Shown: positions 8,919 through 17,396 of the stretch, piece by piece
How positions within the stretch are numbered: the stretch's first letter is position 1
Layout: each line of letters begins with the position of its first letter
Virus record (IMG/VR): IMGVR_UViG_3300013297_000007
Coordinates: 1 to 52,502 of that record
Strand: one strand, 5' to 3'
Source of the DNA: a virus
Length of the DNA stretch: 52,502 nt
Translations under genes and position numbers: made by a program
The notes under the pieces: generated by a model
What the model saw: only the letters and a program-made list of their open reading frames with translations
Databases searched by the model: none
Told to the model about the DNA's origin: nothing

Positions 8919-9385
8919 TGCGATACTTCTTGGACACGGAATTCAACGGCTTCGGCGGCGAGCTGCTCAGCCTGGCGTTGGTGCGTGATGACGGCCGCGC
9001 GCTATATCTGACGGACGGCAGTCCTGATTTCGCACTGGATCCCTGGGTTGAAGAAAATGTCATGCCGGTGATGTTCGCCTACATCGCAAGCAGCGATGTG
9101 GAACACTCATCGAATGTCAGGCCGGAGTGGTCTCGCTTCATCGAGGACTTCCTCGCCGGAGATCCACAACCGCATATCGTCACCGACTGGCCGGATGACG
9201 TTCGCTATTTCTGCCAGGAGCTCATCACCGGGCCCGGCAAGATGATATCAACGGCCCGCCAGATCAACTTCACTATCCTGCGCATCGACGCCTACCCGAC
9301 ATCGGTGAAGGACGCGGTCCAACATAATGCCCTGTGGGATGCGCTCGCGCTACGCCAGGCCGTGCACGAATTGGAAATCAAATGA
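8918..9385 (+). CDS. DEDDh 3'-5' exonuclease/exoribonuclease-like protein
   Basis: The ATG at 8918 (TGATG) is chosen over GTG at 8915. The 155 residues show the exonuclease order: DTE (D6, E8), DWPDD (D90 or D94) and HNALWDA with H136 and D141. This is the Exo I/II/III pattern of DEDDh nucleases, in the compact form seen in phage and plasmid 3'-5' exoribonuclease-like proteins. The substrate, RNA or DNA, cannot be told. It overlaps the resolvase gene by ATGA. Confidence 0.75.
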   Translation: MRYFLDTEFNGFGGELLSLALVRDDGRALYLTDGSPDFALDPWVEENVMPVMFAYIASSDVEHSSNVRPEWSRFIEDFLAGDPQPHIVTDWPDDVRYFCQELITGPGKMISTARQINFTILRIDAYPTSVKDAVQHNALWDALALRQAVHELEIK

Positions 9386-9990
9386 CCATCATCACCATGC
9401 TCGGGCTCGATCCCAGCCTCACCAACACCGGCTATGCGATCGCGGACGTCGAGATCGAAACGGCGCGCATCGCTACGGTGCATCGCGTCGGGCTGATCGA
9501 AACCAAGCCGGGCCAGTCGGGCAAGAAAGTCCGCAAGAGCTCCGAAGATATGGAGCGCACCCGCCAGATCGTCACAGGCCTGAAAGATGCGGTCGCGCTG
9601 TTCAAGATCAAAATCGCGTGTGCCGAAATCCCCACGGGCACCCAGTCCGCCCGCGGCGCCTTCTCGAATGGCGTCTGCGTTGGTGTGATGGCATCCCTCC
9701 CCTACCCGCTCTTCGAGGTAAGCCCGACCGAGGTGAAGCTGGCGAGCCACGGCACCAAGCACGCCGATAAGGAGGACATCGTTCGTTGGGCTGTCGAGAT
9801 CGCCGGCGCGGGACAGGCATGGCCGATTCATGGTGCGAAGAATGATTGGGAAATCCCCTACGGGAAGCCGGGTAAATTCATCACAAAGAAGGCCGAGCAC
9901 CCTGCCGACGCACTCGCTGCGATCGCAGCCGGCATCAAAACGCCGCAATTCGCCCAGCTTGCAGGGGTGATACAATCTTTACGCGCGTAA
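9382..9990 (+). CDS. RuvC-like Holliday junction resolvase
   Basis: The 202-residue RNase H-fold protein starts with GLDPSLTNTGYAI (D10), has an acidic CAEIP (E82) and ends with EHPADALAAIAAG (H173, D176), the positions of the RuvC catalytic acids. It would resolve four-way junctions made by UvsX and SbcCD activity before packaging. A longer insert (about 85-150) than host RuvC fits phage RuvC-like enzymes. The ATG at 9382 overlaps the exonuclease stop. Confidence 0.82.
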   Translation: MTIITMLGLDPSLTNTGYAIADVEIETARIATVHRVGLIETKPGQSGKKVRKSSEDMERTRQIVTGLKDAVALFKIKIACAEIPTGTQSARGAFSNGVCVGVMASLPYPLFEVSPTEVKLASHGTKHADKEDIVRWAVEIAGAGQAWPIHGAKNDWEIPYGKPGKFITKKAEHPADALAAIAAGIKTPQFAQLAGVIQSLRA

Positions 9991-9993
9991 GCT

Positions 9994-10014
9994 GTGCATG
10001 CTAGACGACACACA
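9994..10014 (+). promoter_or_regulatory. TGCAT/ACGACACACAC promoter-like element before nrdA
   Basis: TGCATGCTAGACGACACACA just after the resolvase stop. The leader to nrdA is about 55 nt and ends in AAGGAG (10055-10060). Confidence 0.6.
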
Positions 10015-10065
10015 CGCGCTCAAGCTATACTGAAGCTTCAAATTCGTAAAACCCAAGGAGTATCC

Positions 10066-12066
10066 ATGACCGAGGCAACCGTCATTGCCGCGCCCGACGA
10101 GGCGCGCACATTTTACTTTTCTGCCGATGACGATATCGCCAATCGCGTCACCATCACCGTCGATGATGCCCTGGACGGCAAGCTGACCGCCTTCGGGAAG
10201 GCCACACTCTCCGATCGCTACCTCATCCCCGGCGAGCGCTTCCAGGACCTGTTCGCCCGCGTCGCGATCGCCAACTCGGACGATTATCTGTGGGGAGAGA
10301 ATGCCGGCCACGCGCAGCGCGTCTACGAATATATCGCCAAGGGTTGGTTCATGCCGGCGACGCCCGTGCTGTCGAATAGCGGCACCGATCGTGGGCAGCC
10401 GATCAGCTGCTTCCTGAATCTGATCGAGGACAATCTCGCGTCGATCAACGAAGGCCTCCAGGTCGAGAATTTCTGGCTCTCCGCCCGAGGCGGCGGCATC
10501 GGCACTTGCTGGAGCCCAGTGCGCAGCATCGGTGAGCCGGTCGGGCTATCCGGCAAGACGTCCGGTATCATTCCGTTCATTCACATCCAGGACGCGCTCT
10601 CGGCCGGCATCAGCCAGGGCTCCCTGCGCCGCGGTTCAGCAGCAGTCTATCTCGATGCCAGTCACCCCGAGATCATGGAGTTCCTCGACATACGCCGCGC
10701 CGACAAGGGCTCAGACCATTACCGCAAGGCTGAGAACCTGCATCATGGCGTGACCGTCCCGAATGCATTCATGCAGGCGGTGAAGGACGACACCGATTGG
10801 GATTTGATCAGCCCGCACACCGGCGTTGTGAAGGAAACCGTTCGCGCGCGCGACATCTGGCAGAAGATTCTGATCACGCGCCTCGAGACGGGCGAGCCCT
10901 ACATCGTCTTCATCGACACGATGAATAAGGAGTCTGGCCCGACATATCAGAAGCTCGGCTTGAAGATCCGCCAATCCAACCTGTGCAGCGAGATCGCATT
11001 GACCACCGGCATGGACCATTTGGCCAAACCACGCACCGCGGTGTGCTGCCTGTCCTCGCTCAATATGGCGACGTCTGAAGAATGGTTCGGGAACGACCTG
11101 TTCATCGAAGATGTGCTGCGCTTCCTCGACAACGTGATGACCAACTTCATCGAGAAGACTGATGGCGTCGATGGTTTCGAGCGCGCCCGCTACAGCGCAA
11201 TCCGTGAGCGTTCAGTGGGTCTGGGCTTCATGGGGCTCCACACCTTCCTGCAATCGAAGATGATCCCATTTGAGAGCTTCCAGGCGGTCAACATGCAGGC
11301 GAATATGTGGCGCTGGATCCGCGAGACGGCCGACAAGGCGAACATCGAGCTTTCGGTCGAGCGAGGCGCCTGCCCCGACGCGATCGATGCGGGCCTCGAA
11401 ATGCGCTTCAGCCATATGTTCTCGATCGCGCCGACCGCCTCAATCAGCATCATCTGCGGTGGCGTCTCAGCGGCCGGCGAGCCGATCCCGGCGAACGTCT
11501 ATACCCACAAGACGCTGTCGGGGAGCTTCGAGGTGCGCAACCCCCACCTGGACGCGCTGCTGCGGGCAAGGTTCAGCGATCTGCGCACGATGCTCTCCGG
11601 CCTCAACGCAGACATGACCGACTGGATGACCAAGATGCCGGCGTGGCGAGAAGTCGATCAGGGCCTCGAGCATTGGCTAAACTTCCAGTGGAAGTCGATC
11701 ACGGCCAATGGCGGCTCCGTGCAGCACCTGCCCTTCCTGACCGACTGGGAGAAGGGCGTTTTCCGCACCTTCGTCGAGATCGACCAGCGTTGGGTCATCG
11801 AGCATGCCGCCGCGCGCGGCCCGTATATCGACCAGGCCCAATCCACGAACATTGCGTTGCCTGCAGACGTCCATAAGAAGGACCTCCACACGCTGCACAT
11901 GCTTGCTTGGGAAAAGGGCCTCAAGAGCCTCTATTACCTACGCTCGCTGTCGATCCAGCGCGCGCAGGTTGTCGGTCACATGGCGGGTGAAATGCCTCAG
12001 CCCGACCAGCACGTCGCATCGACGCCTTTGTTCGACGAAGCGCTGGAGTGCCTGGCCTGCCAGTAA
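10066..12066 (+). CDS. nrdA: Ribonucleotide reductase large subunit (class Ia type)
   Basis: The 666-residue start at 10066 is fixed by AAGGAG 5 nt upstream. Catalytic signs are C115 in PISCFLN, NLCSE with N305, C307 and E309, CCLSSLN (C327, C328), the APTASISIICG loop and the C-terminal ECLACQ with C662 and C665 for redox relay. No N-terminal ATP-cone is visible, so overall activity control by dATP may be missing, as in other phage enzymes. It works with NrdB downstream to make dNTPs. Confidence 0.95.
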   Translation: MTEATVIAAPDEARTFYFSADDDIANRVTITVDDALDGKLTAFGKATLSDRYLIPGERFQDLFARVAIANSDDYLWGENAGHAQRVYEYIAKGWFMPATPVLSNSGTDRGQPISCFLNLIEDNLASINEGLQVENFWLSARGGGIGTCWSPVRSIGEPVGLSGKTSGIIPFIHIQDALSAGISQGSLRRGSAAVYLDASHPEIMEFLDIRRADKGSDHYRKAENLHHGVTVPNAFMQAVKDDTDWDLISPHTGVVKETVRARDIWQKILITRLETGEPYIVFIDTMNKESGPTYQKLGLKIRQSNLCSEIALTTGMDHLAKPRTAVCCLSSLNMATSEEWFGNDLFIEDVLRFLDNVMTNFIEKTDGVDGFERARYSAIRERSVGLGFMGLHTFLQSKMIPFESFQAVNMQANMWRWIRETADKANIELSVERGACPDAIDAGLEMRFSHMFSIAPTASISIICGGVSAAGEPIPANVYTHKTLSGSFEVRNPHLDALLRARFSDLRTMLSGLNADMTDWMTKMPAWREVDQGLEHWLNFQWKSITANGGSVQHLPFLTDWEKGVFRTFVEIDQRWVIEHAAARGPYIDQAQSTNIALPADVHKKDLHTLHMLAWEKGLKSLYYLRSLSIQRAQVVGHMAGEMPQPDQHVASTPLFDEALECLACQ

Positions 12067-12076
12067 TTTGAGCCAC

Positions 12077-12110
12077 AGCATGCACCTTGCGCTCGCGTGA
12101 GGTGCATGCT
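12077..12110 (+). terminator. nrdA 3' stem-loop overlapping the next promoter element
   Basis: The perfect 10-bp inverted repeat AGCATGCACC (12077-12086) and GGTGCATGCT (12101-12110) has a 14-nt loop. Its right arm contains the TGCAT of the following promoter-like element, so terminator and promoter share bases. Confidence 0.5.
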
Positions 12111-12125
12111 AACAAACACACACAT
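12103..12125 (+). promoter_or_regulatory. TGCAT/ACAAACACACACA promoter-like element
   Basis: TGCATGCTAACAAACACACA lies 20 nt before the start of the 76-residue gene. Confidence 0.55.
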
Positions 12126-12144
12126 AACGGAATTGAGTAGAGCG

Positions 12145-12375
12145 ATGAATATCGATGTGATCGTGCCTGTGATTGGTCGCGTGCAGATGAAGGCTATGCT
12201 GCCAATCCATGTCGAGGAGGTCGCGCGCAATCGCTACCGCCTGGCCGATAAGGGGAGTCGTCTCACGCCGACGATTGGAGGCGTCCAGGTTAAGGACACG
12301 TCGCAAAAGGCGCTGTTCTCCACGATCGCCGCGCATATCAACGCGACGGTGAAGCCGGTGAAGTGGGACGCGTGA
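12145..12375 (+). CDS. Small hypothetical protein
   Basis: The ATG at 12145 lies downstream of the promoter element, so an in-frame start at 12097 is rejected. The 76 residues are beta-rich (IDVIVPVIGRVQMKAML, RYRLADKGSRL). No motif recognised. The stop overlaps a GTG start (GTGA) of a tiny basic gene. Confidence 0.6.
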   Translation: MNIDVIVPVIGRVQMKAMLPIHVEEVARNRYRLADKGSRLTPTIGGVQVKDTSQKALFSTIAAHINATVKPVKWDA

Positions 12376-12512
12376 GGGGGGCCCGCAAAGACCGCACGGT
12401 GAAACGGCACCGCATCCGCCGGCGTGAGGATAATGCCGTTGTCACATACCCCATCTGGGAGCCCACAGATCCGTCTGAGGGCAGCTTCAGCTGGCGGCAG
12501 GATTTCGTATGA
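12372..12512 (+). CDS. 46-residue basic miniprotein
   Basis: GTG at 12372 overlaps the previous stop (GTGA) and its TGA at 12510 overlaps the methyltransferase ATG (ATGA). The N-terminal half is very basic (VKRHRIRRRE) and the C-terminal half has Trp and Pro (YPIWEPTDP). The double coupling and filled gap support a real gene. A nucleic-acid contact is plausible from charge only. Confidence 0.5.
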   Translation: MRGARKDRTVKRHRIRRREDNAVVTYPIWEPTDPSEGSFSWRQDFV

Positions 12513-13129
12513 GTGACGTTGCGATGCTCGGCGACAGTGGCTTCGAGCTGGTCGAGGGGCAATTCTACCCGACGCCGCCCGAATATGTGGACTGCCTGGT
12601 CGCATTCTTCCGCGTCGCCGAGCCCGGTGGCATCTGGGAGCCGGCGTGCGGCGAAGGCCATATCTCCATCCGCTTGACCGAACATGGCGCCCTTGTCGTT
12701 TCCACGGATCTATACGATCGCGGCTTCGGGGTCTCCGGCGTCGATTTCCTCGCGTCAAATCCCAAGTCGATCGCGCCTGGCTACCGGGGCCCAAAGACGA
12801 TCGTCACCAATCCACCCTACGGCGATCTGGCCGCGCAATTCATCCGTAAAGCGCTCGAGCTCATGGAGCGCTGCAGCGGTCGCGTAGCCCTGTTCCTGCG
12901 CAACGAATTCGATTGCCGCAAGAACCAGGCACTGTTCAGCAAACACCCCGCCTACGCGGGGAAGGTCGTCGTCACCAAGCGGCCACGCTGGATCGCCGGC
13001 AGCAAAGGCTCCCCACGGCATAACTACGCTTGGTATATCTGGGATTTCGGCCGCGATCCCCAGAGCGACCAGTTCATCAAATACATTCATCCGAGCGAAG
13101 CGCCCTCGCCGCGCGCGCTTGCTGCATAG
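12509..13129 (+). CDS. DNA N6-adenine methyltransferase-like protein
   Basis: The 206-residue SAM-dependent fold has EPACGEGH (44-51) for cofactor binding and NPPY (101-104) as the catalytic motif of amino-methyltransferases. No separate target-recognition domain is visible, so it is compact like other phage orphan methyltransferases, which may protect DNA from host restriction. It has no restriction partner here. Its stop TAG sits inside the promoter element of nrdB, giving an Ala-Ala end. Confidence 0.85.
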   Translation: MSDVAMLGDSGFELVEGQFYPTPPEYVDCLVAFFRVAEPGGIWEPACGEGHISIRLTEHGALVVSTDLYDRGFGVSGVDFLASNPKSIAPGYRGPKTIVTNPPYGDLAAQFIRKALELMERCSGRVALFLRNEFDCRKNQALFSKHPAYAGKVVVTKRPRWIAGSKGSPRHNYAWYIWDFGRDPQSDQFIKYIHPSEAPSPRALAA

Positions 13130-13141
13130 GAGACGACACAT
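13123..13141 (+). promoter_or_regulatory. TGCATA/ACGACACAT element abutting nrdB
   Basis: TGCATAGGAGACGACACAT runs straight into the nrdB ATG. Its GGAG lies 9 nt before that ATG and may also serve as Shine-Dalgarno. Confidence 0.55.
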
Positions 13142-14092
13142 ATGCCGCTCGACAACGCACCCCTGATCTATCGCCCGATGAATTATCCCTGGGCATTCGA
13201 ATTCTGGAAGCGCCAGCACCAGATGCATTGGCTGCCCTGGGAGGTGCCGCTCACGGCCGACGTGAAGGACTACAACAAGCTCGACGCCAAGTCGCGCGCC
13301 GTGATCGACAACATCTTCCGCTTCTTCGTGCAGAGCGATGTTGAGGTGCAGGACTGCTATCACCAAAAATATCAGCCGATCTTCAAGCCTGTCGAGGTCA
13401 AGATGATGCTCTCGGCGTTCGCCGACATGGAGACGGTCCACATCGCCGCGTATGCCCACCTGCTCGACACGCTGGGCATCCCCGAGAGCGAATATAGCGC
13501 CTTCACCAAATACAAGGAGATGCGCGACAAGTCGGACTTCTTCCATAGCTTCAACCCGACGGACGCATTCTCGGTCGCTGAGACCCTCGCCGGCGTGTCT
13601 GGCCTGGGCGAAGGCTTATACCTGTTCGCGAGCTTCGCGATCCTGCTCAACTACCCGCGGCAGAATCTGCTCAAGGGCATGGGTCAGATCGTGTCGTGGT
13701 CGGTGCGCGACGAGAGCCTTCATTGCGAAGGCGTCATGAAGCTCTTTCACACCTGGCTCGCCGAGCACCCCGAGATAGACCGCGCTCTCCTGCGCTCGAG
13801 GGTCGAGGCGATGACGCGCGATGCCGTTCGCATCGAGGACGCGTTCATCGATCTTGTGTTCGAGGCGGGCGATATCCCTGGCCTTACCCGGGAAGAGATT
13901 AAGAGCCACGTCCGCGCGATCGCCAACATGAGGCTGCGCCAGCTCGGCTATTGGGACATTTTCGATATGGCAGAAGAGCTGCCATGGTTTAACGCCATGG
14001 TTGCGAGCCCTGAACATGCCAATTTCTTCGAGACTCGCTCGACCGAATACAGCAAGGCTGCGACCAAGGGGGATTGGGGCGACGCGTACTGA
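13142..14092 (+). CDS. nrdB: Ribonucleotide reductase small subunit
   Basis: The 316-residue ferritin-like protein has MEXXHXXXY at E97, H100 and Y104, the metal ligands and radical tyrosine in the E. coli NrdB arrangement. A second pair, ESLHCEG (E191, H194), completes the di-iron site. It supplies the tyrosyl radical to NrdA. It is separated from nrdA by three small genes and has its own promoter-like element. Confidence 0.94.
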   Translation: MPLDNAPLIYRPMNYPWAFEFWKRQHQMHWLPWEVPLTADVKDYNKLDAKSRAVIDNIFRFFVQSDVEVQDCYHQKYQPIFKPVEVKMMLSAFADMETVHIAAYAHLLDTLGIPESEYSAFTKYKEMRDKSDFFHSFNPTDAFSVAETLAGVSGLGEGLYLFASFAILLNYPRQNLLKGMGQIVSWSVRDESLHCEGVMKLFHTWLAEHPEIDRALLRSRVEAMTRDAVRIEDAFIDLVFEAGDIPGLTREEIKSHVRAIANMRLRQLGYWDIFDMAEELPWFNAMVASPEHANFFETRSTEYSKAATKGDWGDAY

Positions 14093-14159
14093 TCGCCCTG
14101 TTAACCTATACAATCGCACGGGAATTTGATTATTAACCATTTAAGCTATTGCGCGTGTT

Positions 14160-14204
14160 TGTGTTGTTCTTTATGCGCTCTTTATCGCAGCAAACAACAC
14201 ACAT
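14160..14204 (+). promoter_or_regulatory. Promoter-like element with inverted upstream copy, before thyX
   Basis: The 152-nt gap after nrdB is AT-richer than its surroundings. AACAACACACA (14193-14203) is preceded by its mirror TGTGTTGTT at 14160-14168 on the opposite strand. The forward TGCATA half is degenerate (TTATCGCAG). The two arms could form a hairpin or mark divergent starts. Confidence 0.5.
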
Positions 14205-14244
14205 GCGAGCGCGTAACGTCACTTAGGATGCGGGGAAAATAACG

Positions 14245-15180
14245 GTGGTATCTACTAGCTCAATCTCTCTCGACCGCTTCGTTTTTGGGCCGACCGTAGC
14301 GGTCACAGCCAAGACCGTGATGCATTTCAATGATCTCGAATCGAGCGTCGATGCAATCGGTGTTGCCGATGCCGCCGAAGTTGATGGCTCTCCCCTCTCC
14401 GAGCTGTTCGCTCGCATCATGACAGAAGACGGCAACGCCGACGATATCACGGAATTCGCCGGGCGTCAGTGCTACAAGTCATGGAAGCACGGCCGCCCGA
14501 ACGATGAATATATCGCGAACATCATTCGCGACGCGCACGGTTCGGTAATGGAGCACGCGAACATCGTGTTCCAAGTCACCGGCGTGTCACGCTCATTGAC
14601 GCACGAGCTTATCCGGCACCGCGTCGGCACGGCTTACAGCCAGGAGAGCCAGCGCTACGTCGATATGGCAGACATGAAGTTCATCGTCCCGCCGATCATT
14701 CTGACCAAATATGTCACCTTCCCTGACCGCCCAACAGACGAAGAGCTCCTCGCCGATGATGAATTCGTCGAGTTCGCCGAGGCCTGCATGGAGGCGCTGG
14801 GTCGCTACAGCAATTTCCAGGCAAAGCTCAGAACACGGCTCAACCGCGAGCTTGAAGCGGCCAAGATCGAGCTGGGCGAAGACTCGGTCGAATTCATCAA
14901 GCGTAAAACTTCGGTGAAGAAGCGCGCTAACGAAGCCGCTCGAGCAGTGCTCCCGAACGCGAGCCAGACGCAGCTGATCTTCACCACCAACATCCGCGCG
15001 CTGCGCCATATCGTCGAGCTCCGCGGCAGCGTTCATGCCGATCTCGAGATCCGCCGCTTCGCGAAGTGCCTCTTGGTAGCGGCACGCCCCCACGCACCCC
15101 ATTCGCTCGATGACCTGGAGATCTCCGCGGACGCCGGCGACGAACACCTGCGCGGCATCCTGCGGCGCATCAAGGAGTAG
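14245..15180 (+). CDS. thyX: Flavin-dependent thymidylate synthase
   Basis: The 311-residue protein has the ThyX signature RHRVGTAYSQESQRY (124-138), a variant of RHRxxSxxxxSxR, with upstream HELI and downstream helices. It converts dUMP to dTMP with FAD and NADPH. GTG at 14245, with a GGGGA upstream, keeps the first beta strand (VAVTAKTV); an ATG at 14320 would cut it. Placed beside dUTPase, it completes a dTMP supply route. Confidence 0.9.
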   Translation: MVSTSSISLDRFVFGPTVAVTAKTVMHFNDLESSVDAIGVADAAEVDGSPLSELFARIMTEDGNADDITEFAGRQCYKSWKHGRPNDEYIANIIRDAHGSVMEHANIVFQVTGVSRSLTHELIRHRVGTAYSQESQRYVDMADMKFIVPPIILTKYVTFPDRPTDEELLADDEFVEFAEACMEALGRYSNFQAKLRTRLNRELEAAKIELGEDSVEFIKRKTSVKKRANEAARAVLPNASQTQLIFTTNIRALRHIVELRGSVHADLEIRRFAKCLLVAARPHAPHSLDDLEISADAGDEHLRGILRRIKE

Positions 15181-15188
15181 GATATATC

Positions 15189-15707
15189 ATGGCACGTTCA
15201 TCAACAGCACGCGTCTCGGACGACGCTTTCTTTGCCGAAGTCGAGCCCGCCCCGGCGCCAACCGGTCCCGAGATTGTGTTTCTCGACAAGCGCGTCGTCG
15301 AATGGGGCGGCTTCGTCCAGGCGACACCGGGCTCGGCCGCTTACGATCTGTTCGCGGCAATCGACCAGCCGATGCATATCGGGCCCGGCGCGCAGGCCAT
15401 CATCGGCACCGGCATCAAGCTTTGGATCAAGGATCCGAGTCTGGTCGCCCTGGTGTTCCCGCGCAGTGGTCTCGGGACGAAGGGCATCGTGCTCGGCAAC
15501 CTGACGGGCGTCATCGACAGCGACTATCAGGGCCAGTGGATGCTCACGATCTGGAACCGCTCCAACCAGACCAAGACGATCAACCCGGGTGATCGTGTCG
15601 CTCAGGTCGTCTTCACCAACGTCAGCCACATCGTTCCCGCCGAAGTCGAGGAGCTTTCGAGCGTCACGACCCGCGGCGAGGGCGGGCTCGGCTCGACCGG
15701 CCAGTAA
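15189..15707 (+). CDS. dut: dUTP pyrophosphatase (trimeric type)
   Basis: The 172 residues hold all five dUTPase motifs in order: GSAAYDLFA, PRSGLG, GVIDSDYQG, GDRVAQVVF and the C-terminal RGEGGLGSTG. It hydrolyses dUTP to dUMP, keeping uracil out of DNA and feeding ThyX. The N-terminal 25 residues are a disordered Pro/Ala extension. Confidence 0.94.
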   Translation: MARSSTARVSDDAFFAEVEPAPAPTGPEIVFLDKRVVEWGGFVQATPGSAAYDLFAAIDQPMHIGPGAQAIIGTGIKLWIKDPSLVALVFPRSGLGTKGIVLGNLTGVIDSDYQGQWMLTIWNRSNQTKTINPGDRVAQVVFTNVSHIVPAEVEELSSVTTRGEGGLGSTGQ

Positions 15708-15718
15708 ACCTTCAGATA

Positions 15719-15751
15719 GGCTCCCGCCGTCGGACATTCCCGGCGGGAGCC
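15719..15751 (+). terminator. Stem-loop after dut
   Basis: An 11-bp stem, GGCTCCCGCCG with CGGCGGGAGCC, and an 11-nt loop, 11 nt after the stop. No T-run follows. Confidence 0.6.
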
Positions 15752-15769
15752 ATCCAGGGCGGGGTAATC

Positions 15770-16057
15770 ATGAACAACATCGATCGAGCAATGCTCGACC
15801 CGAAGAGCCACAGAAACGCGAACTGCTGGAACGTGTTCATGTGGCTCCGGTCGACGCCTGCGCTTTATTCGCGCGCTGTAGAGCTCTGCACGGCGCTCGG
15901 CATCGTATGGGGCTCCAGAACGCTCGCACAGGAGCTCCAGGGCCAGCAAACGCCTGATGGGGTGCCGTTCACCCGCTCCGCACTGCGAGACGCCTGCAAG
16001 GGCATCTTGGGGCCAGACTACAGGCCTGGGCTGACTCGTTTTAGCTCGCATGCATAG
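15770..16057 (+). CDS. Hypothetical protein
   Basis: The 95-residue protein starts at ATG 15770 after a GGGCGGGG stretch. It is Arg/Ala-rich with NCWNVFMWLR near the N-terminus. No motif recognised. Its stop TAG lies inside the next promoter element. Confidence 0.6.
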   Translation: MNNIDRAMLDPKSHRNANCWNVFMWLRSTPALYSRAVELCTALGIVWGSRTLAQELQGQQTPDGVPFTRSALRDACKGILGPDYRPGLTRFSSHA

Positions 16058-16070
16058 GAGACAACACACA
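16051..16070 (+). promoter_or_regulatory. TGCATA/ACAACACACA element abutting a start codon
   Basis: TGCATAGGAGACAACACACA; the next ATG begins on the last base. GGAG 9 nt before the ATG may be its Shine-Dalgarno. Confidence 0.55.
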
Positions 16071-16177
16071 TGACCATCAGCCCTGCCAATGCGCCCTTCG
16101 TGGGGCTCGCCCTGGGTATCGCCATTTATGTGAGCGCCTATCTCTCCCTAAGACTCTTGAAATGGAGCCGCCGCTGA
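16070..16177 (+). CDS. 35-residue membrane miniprotein
   Basis: ATG 16070 to TGA 16175, overlapping the kinase start by TGATG. One hydrophobic segment (VGLALGIAIYVSAYLSL) is followed by KWSRR, giving a single span with a basic cytoplasmic end. Function unknown. Confidence 0.5.
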   Translation: MTISPANAPFVGLALGIAIYVSAYLSLRLLKWSRR

Positions 16178-16794
16178 TGACTCGCATTCTATTCACTGGC
16201 GCACACCGCGCCGGTAAGACCACCCTCGCCCGCCGCGTCGCGAGCGAATACAATCTCCCCTACATCGCCTCGGACGCCGGCCGTATCGCGACCGAGATGG
16301 GCGTGGACCTGAAGGGGCTTGTCCCGCTCGATCTGCGCATCGACTACCAGACTGCGGTCATGGCGGACCTATTTTCGAAGATGTCGGCTCCGGAGGCCGC
16401 GAACGGTTTTGTAAGCGATCGCGCCCCGCTCGATTTGGCCGCATATCTCTTGGCGGATATCACCGCGGCTGTCGGCACGCCTGATATCCACGAGCGGATC
16501 ATGCAATATGTCGATCAGTGCATTCGCGCGACCCGCAACATGGCCGACGTCGTATTCCTGATCCCGCCAGGCATTCCGGTCGAGGACCATCCGCACAAGC
16601 CGAAGGTCAATCCCGCGTATCAATGGCATCACCATTTTCTTGTCAGCGGCTTCGCCCACGAAGACGACCTGAACGGGAAGATCGCGCGGATGCCGCTCGA
16701 AGTGCTTTCGCGCAATCAGCGCTGGCTATTCGTCGCCGGCACTATCGAGCAACGTCTGGGCATTAAGCCGCTTGCGCACACGCTCGCTGCATAA
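16177..16794 (+). CDS. P-loop kinase-like ATPase (NadR/AAA_28-like)
   Basis: ATG 16177 has GGAG 9 nt upstream. The 205 residues have Walker A GAHRAGKT (8-15), an internal SDRAPLDLAAY lid-like stretch and VVFLIPPG, resembling the NadR/AAA_28 nucleotide or nucleoside kinase group. Placement with nrd, thyX and dut suggests a deoxynucleotide kinase; NAD precursor phosphorylation is an alternative. Its stop lies in the next promoter element, giving an Ala-Ala end. Confidence 0.72.
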   Translation: MTRILFTGAHRAGKTTLARRVASEYNLPYIASDAGRIATEMGVDLKGLVPLDLRIDYQTAVMADLFSKMSAPEAANGFVSDRAPLDLAAYLLADITAAVGTPDIHERIMQYVDQCIRATRNMADVVFLIPPGIPVEDHPHKPKVNPAYQWHHHFLVSGFAHEDDLNGKIARMPLEVLSRNQRWLFVAGTIEQRLGIKPLAHTLAA

Positions 16795-16807
16795 TAAACC
16801 ACACACA
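16788..16807 (+). promoter_or_regulatory. TGCATAAT/CCACACACA promoter-like element
   Basis: TGCATAATAAACCACACACA, overlapping the kinase stop; 17 nt before the next ATG. Confidence 0.6.
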
Positions 16808-16823
16808 TGAAAGCGAATCACTC

Positions 16824-17108
16824 ATGAGCGTTACGAAGATCGAGATCGGTAAGGATCTGCTGAAGCTGCTGATCCACCGTGGCCTGATCGAAATAACGCA
16901 AGGGCAGCTCGCCGACGCTCAGATAACGAGCGTCATGGCGACGGTGTCATCGGGCGCCTGGATCTCGGTCCACGGACTCGAGATCACGCTTGTTCATGAG
17001 AACGTTGCGGCAGTGGCTGGTGCGAAAGCGCCCTCCCCTGCCCCGACCGAAGTGATCGCTCCCGTCTCGCCACCGCGGGGTAGGCCGATGCTTCGTATTG
17101 TCGATTAG
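16824..17108 (+). CDS. Hypothetical protein
   Basis: The 94-residue protein has an N-terminal helix-rich half (KDLLKLLIHRGLIEI) and a beta segment, then a Pro-rich tail ending in RGRPMLRIVD. No motif recognised. Confidence 0.6.
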   Translation: MSVTKIEIGKDLLKLLIHRGLIEITQGQLADAQITSVMATVSSGAWISVHGLEITLVHENVAAVAGAKAPSPAPTEVIAPVSPPRGRPMLRIVD

Positions 17109-17123
17109 AAGGGGAAACAGGGG

Positions 17124-17396
17124 ATGGGCTTCTTCAATAAAAAGGGCGTGCAGCGCCTGCACGCTCTGACGACGCCGCTGGCGGTCAACAGCATGTCGGA
17201 CGCCGCAGAAGCTATCAGCAAGCGGCTTGAGCAGGCCCTCATTGCTGACAGCCCCCGTCACGTCGATATGGCCGATCCGGTCGAGCGGCTGAAGTTCGCC
17301 CAGAACCTGGCATGGCTGATCGGTTTCGATCGCCTGATCGAGGACCGAAACGAGATCCACGAGATCACGTCACTGATCGTGGAGCCGGGCAAGTGA
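17124..17396 (+). CDS. Hypothetical protein
   Basis: The 90 residues form a helical protein beginning MGFFNKKG, preceded by AAGGGGAAACAGGGG. Its stop overlaps the next GTG start. No recognised domain. Confidence 0.6.
   Translation: MGFFNKKGVQRLHALTTPLAVNSMSDAAEAISKRLEQALIADSPRHVDMADPVERLKFAQNLAWLIGFDRLIEDRNEIHEITSLIVEPGK

Noticed and set aside
12509-13129. Restriction-modification system
   Set aside because: Only an orphan methyltransferase is present; no endonuclease or specificity gene nearby.
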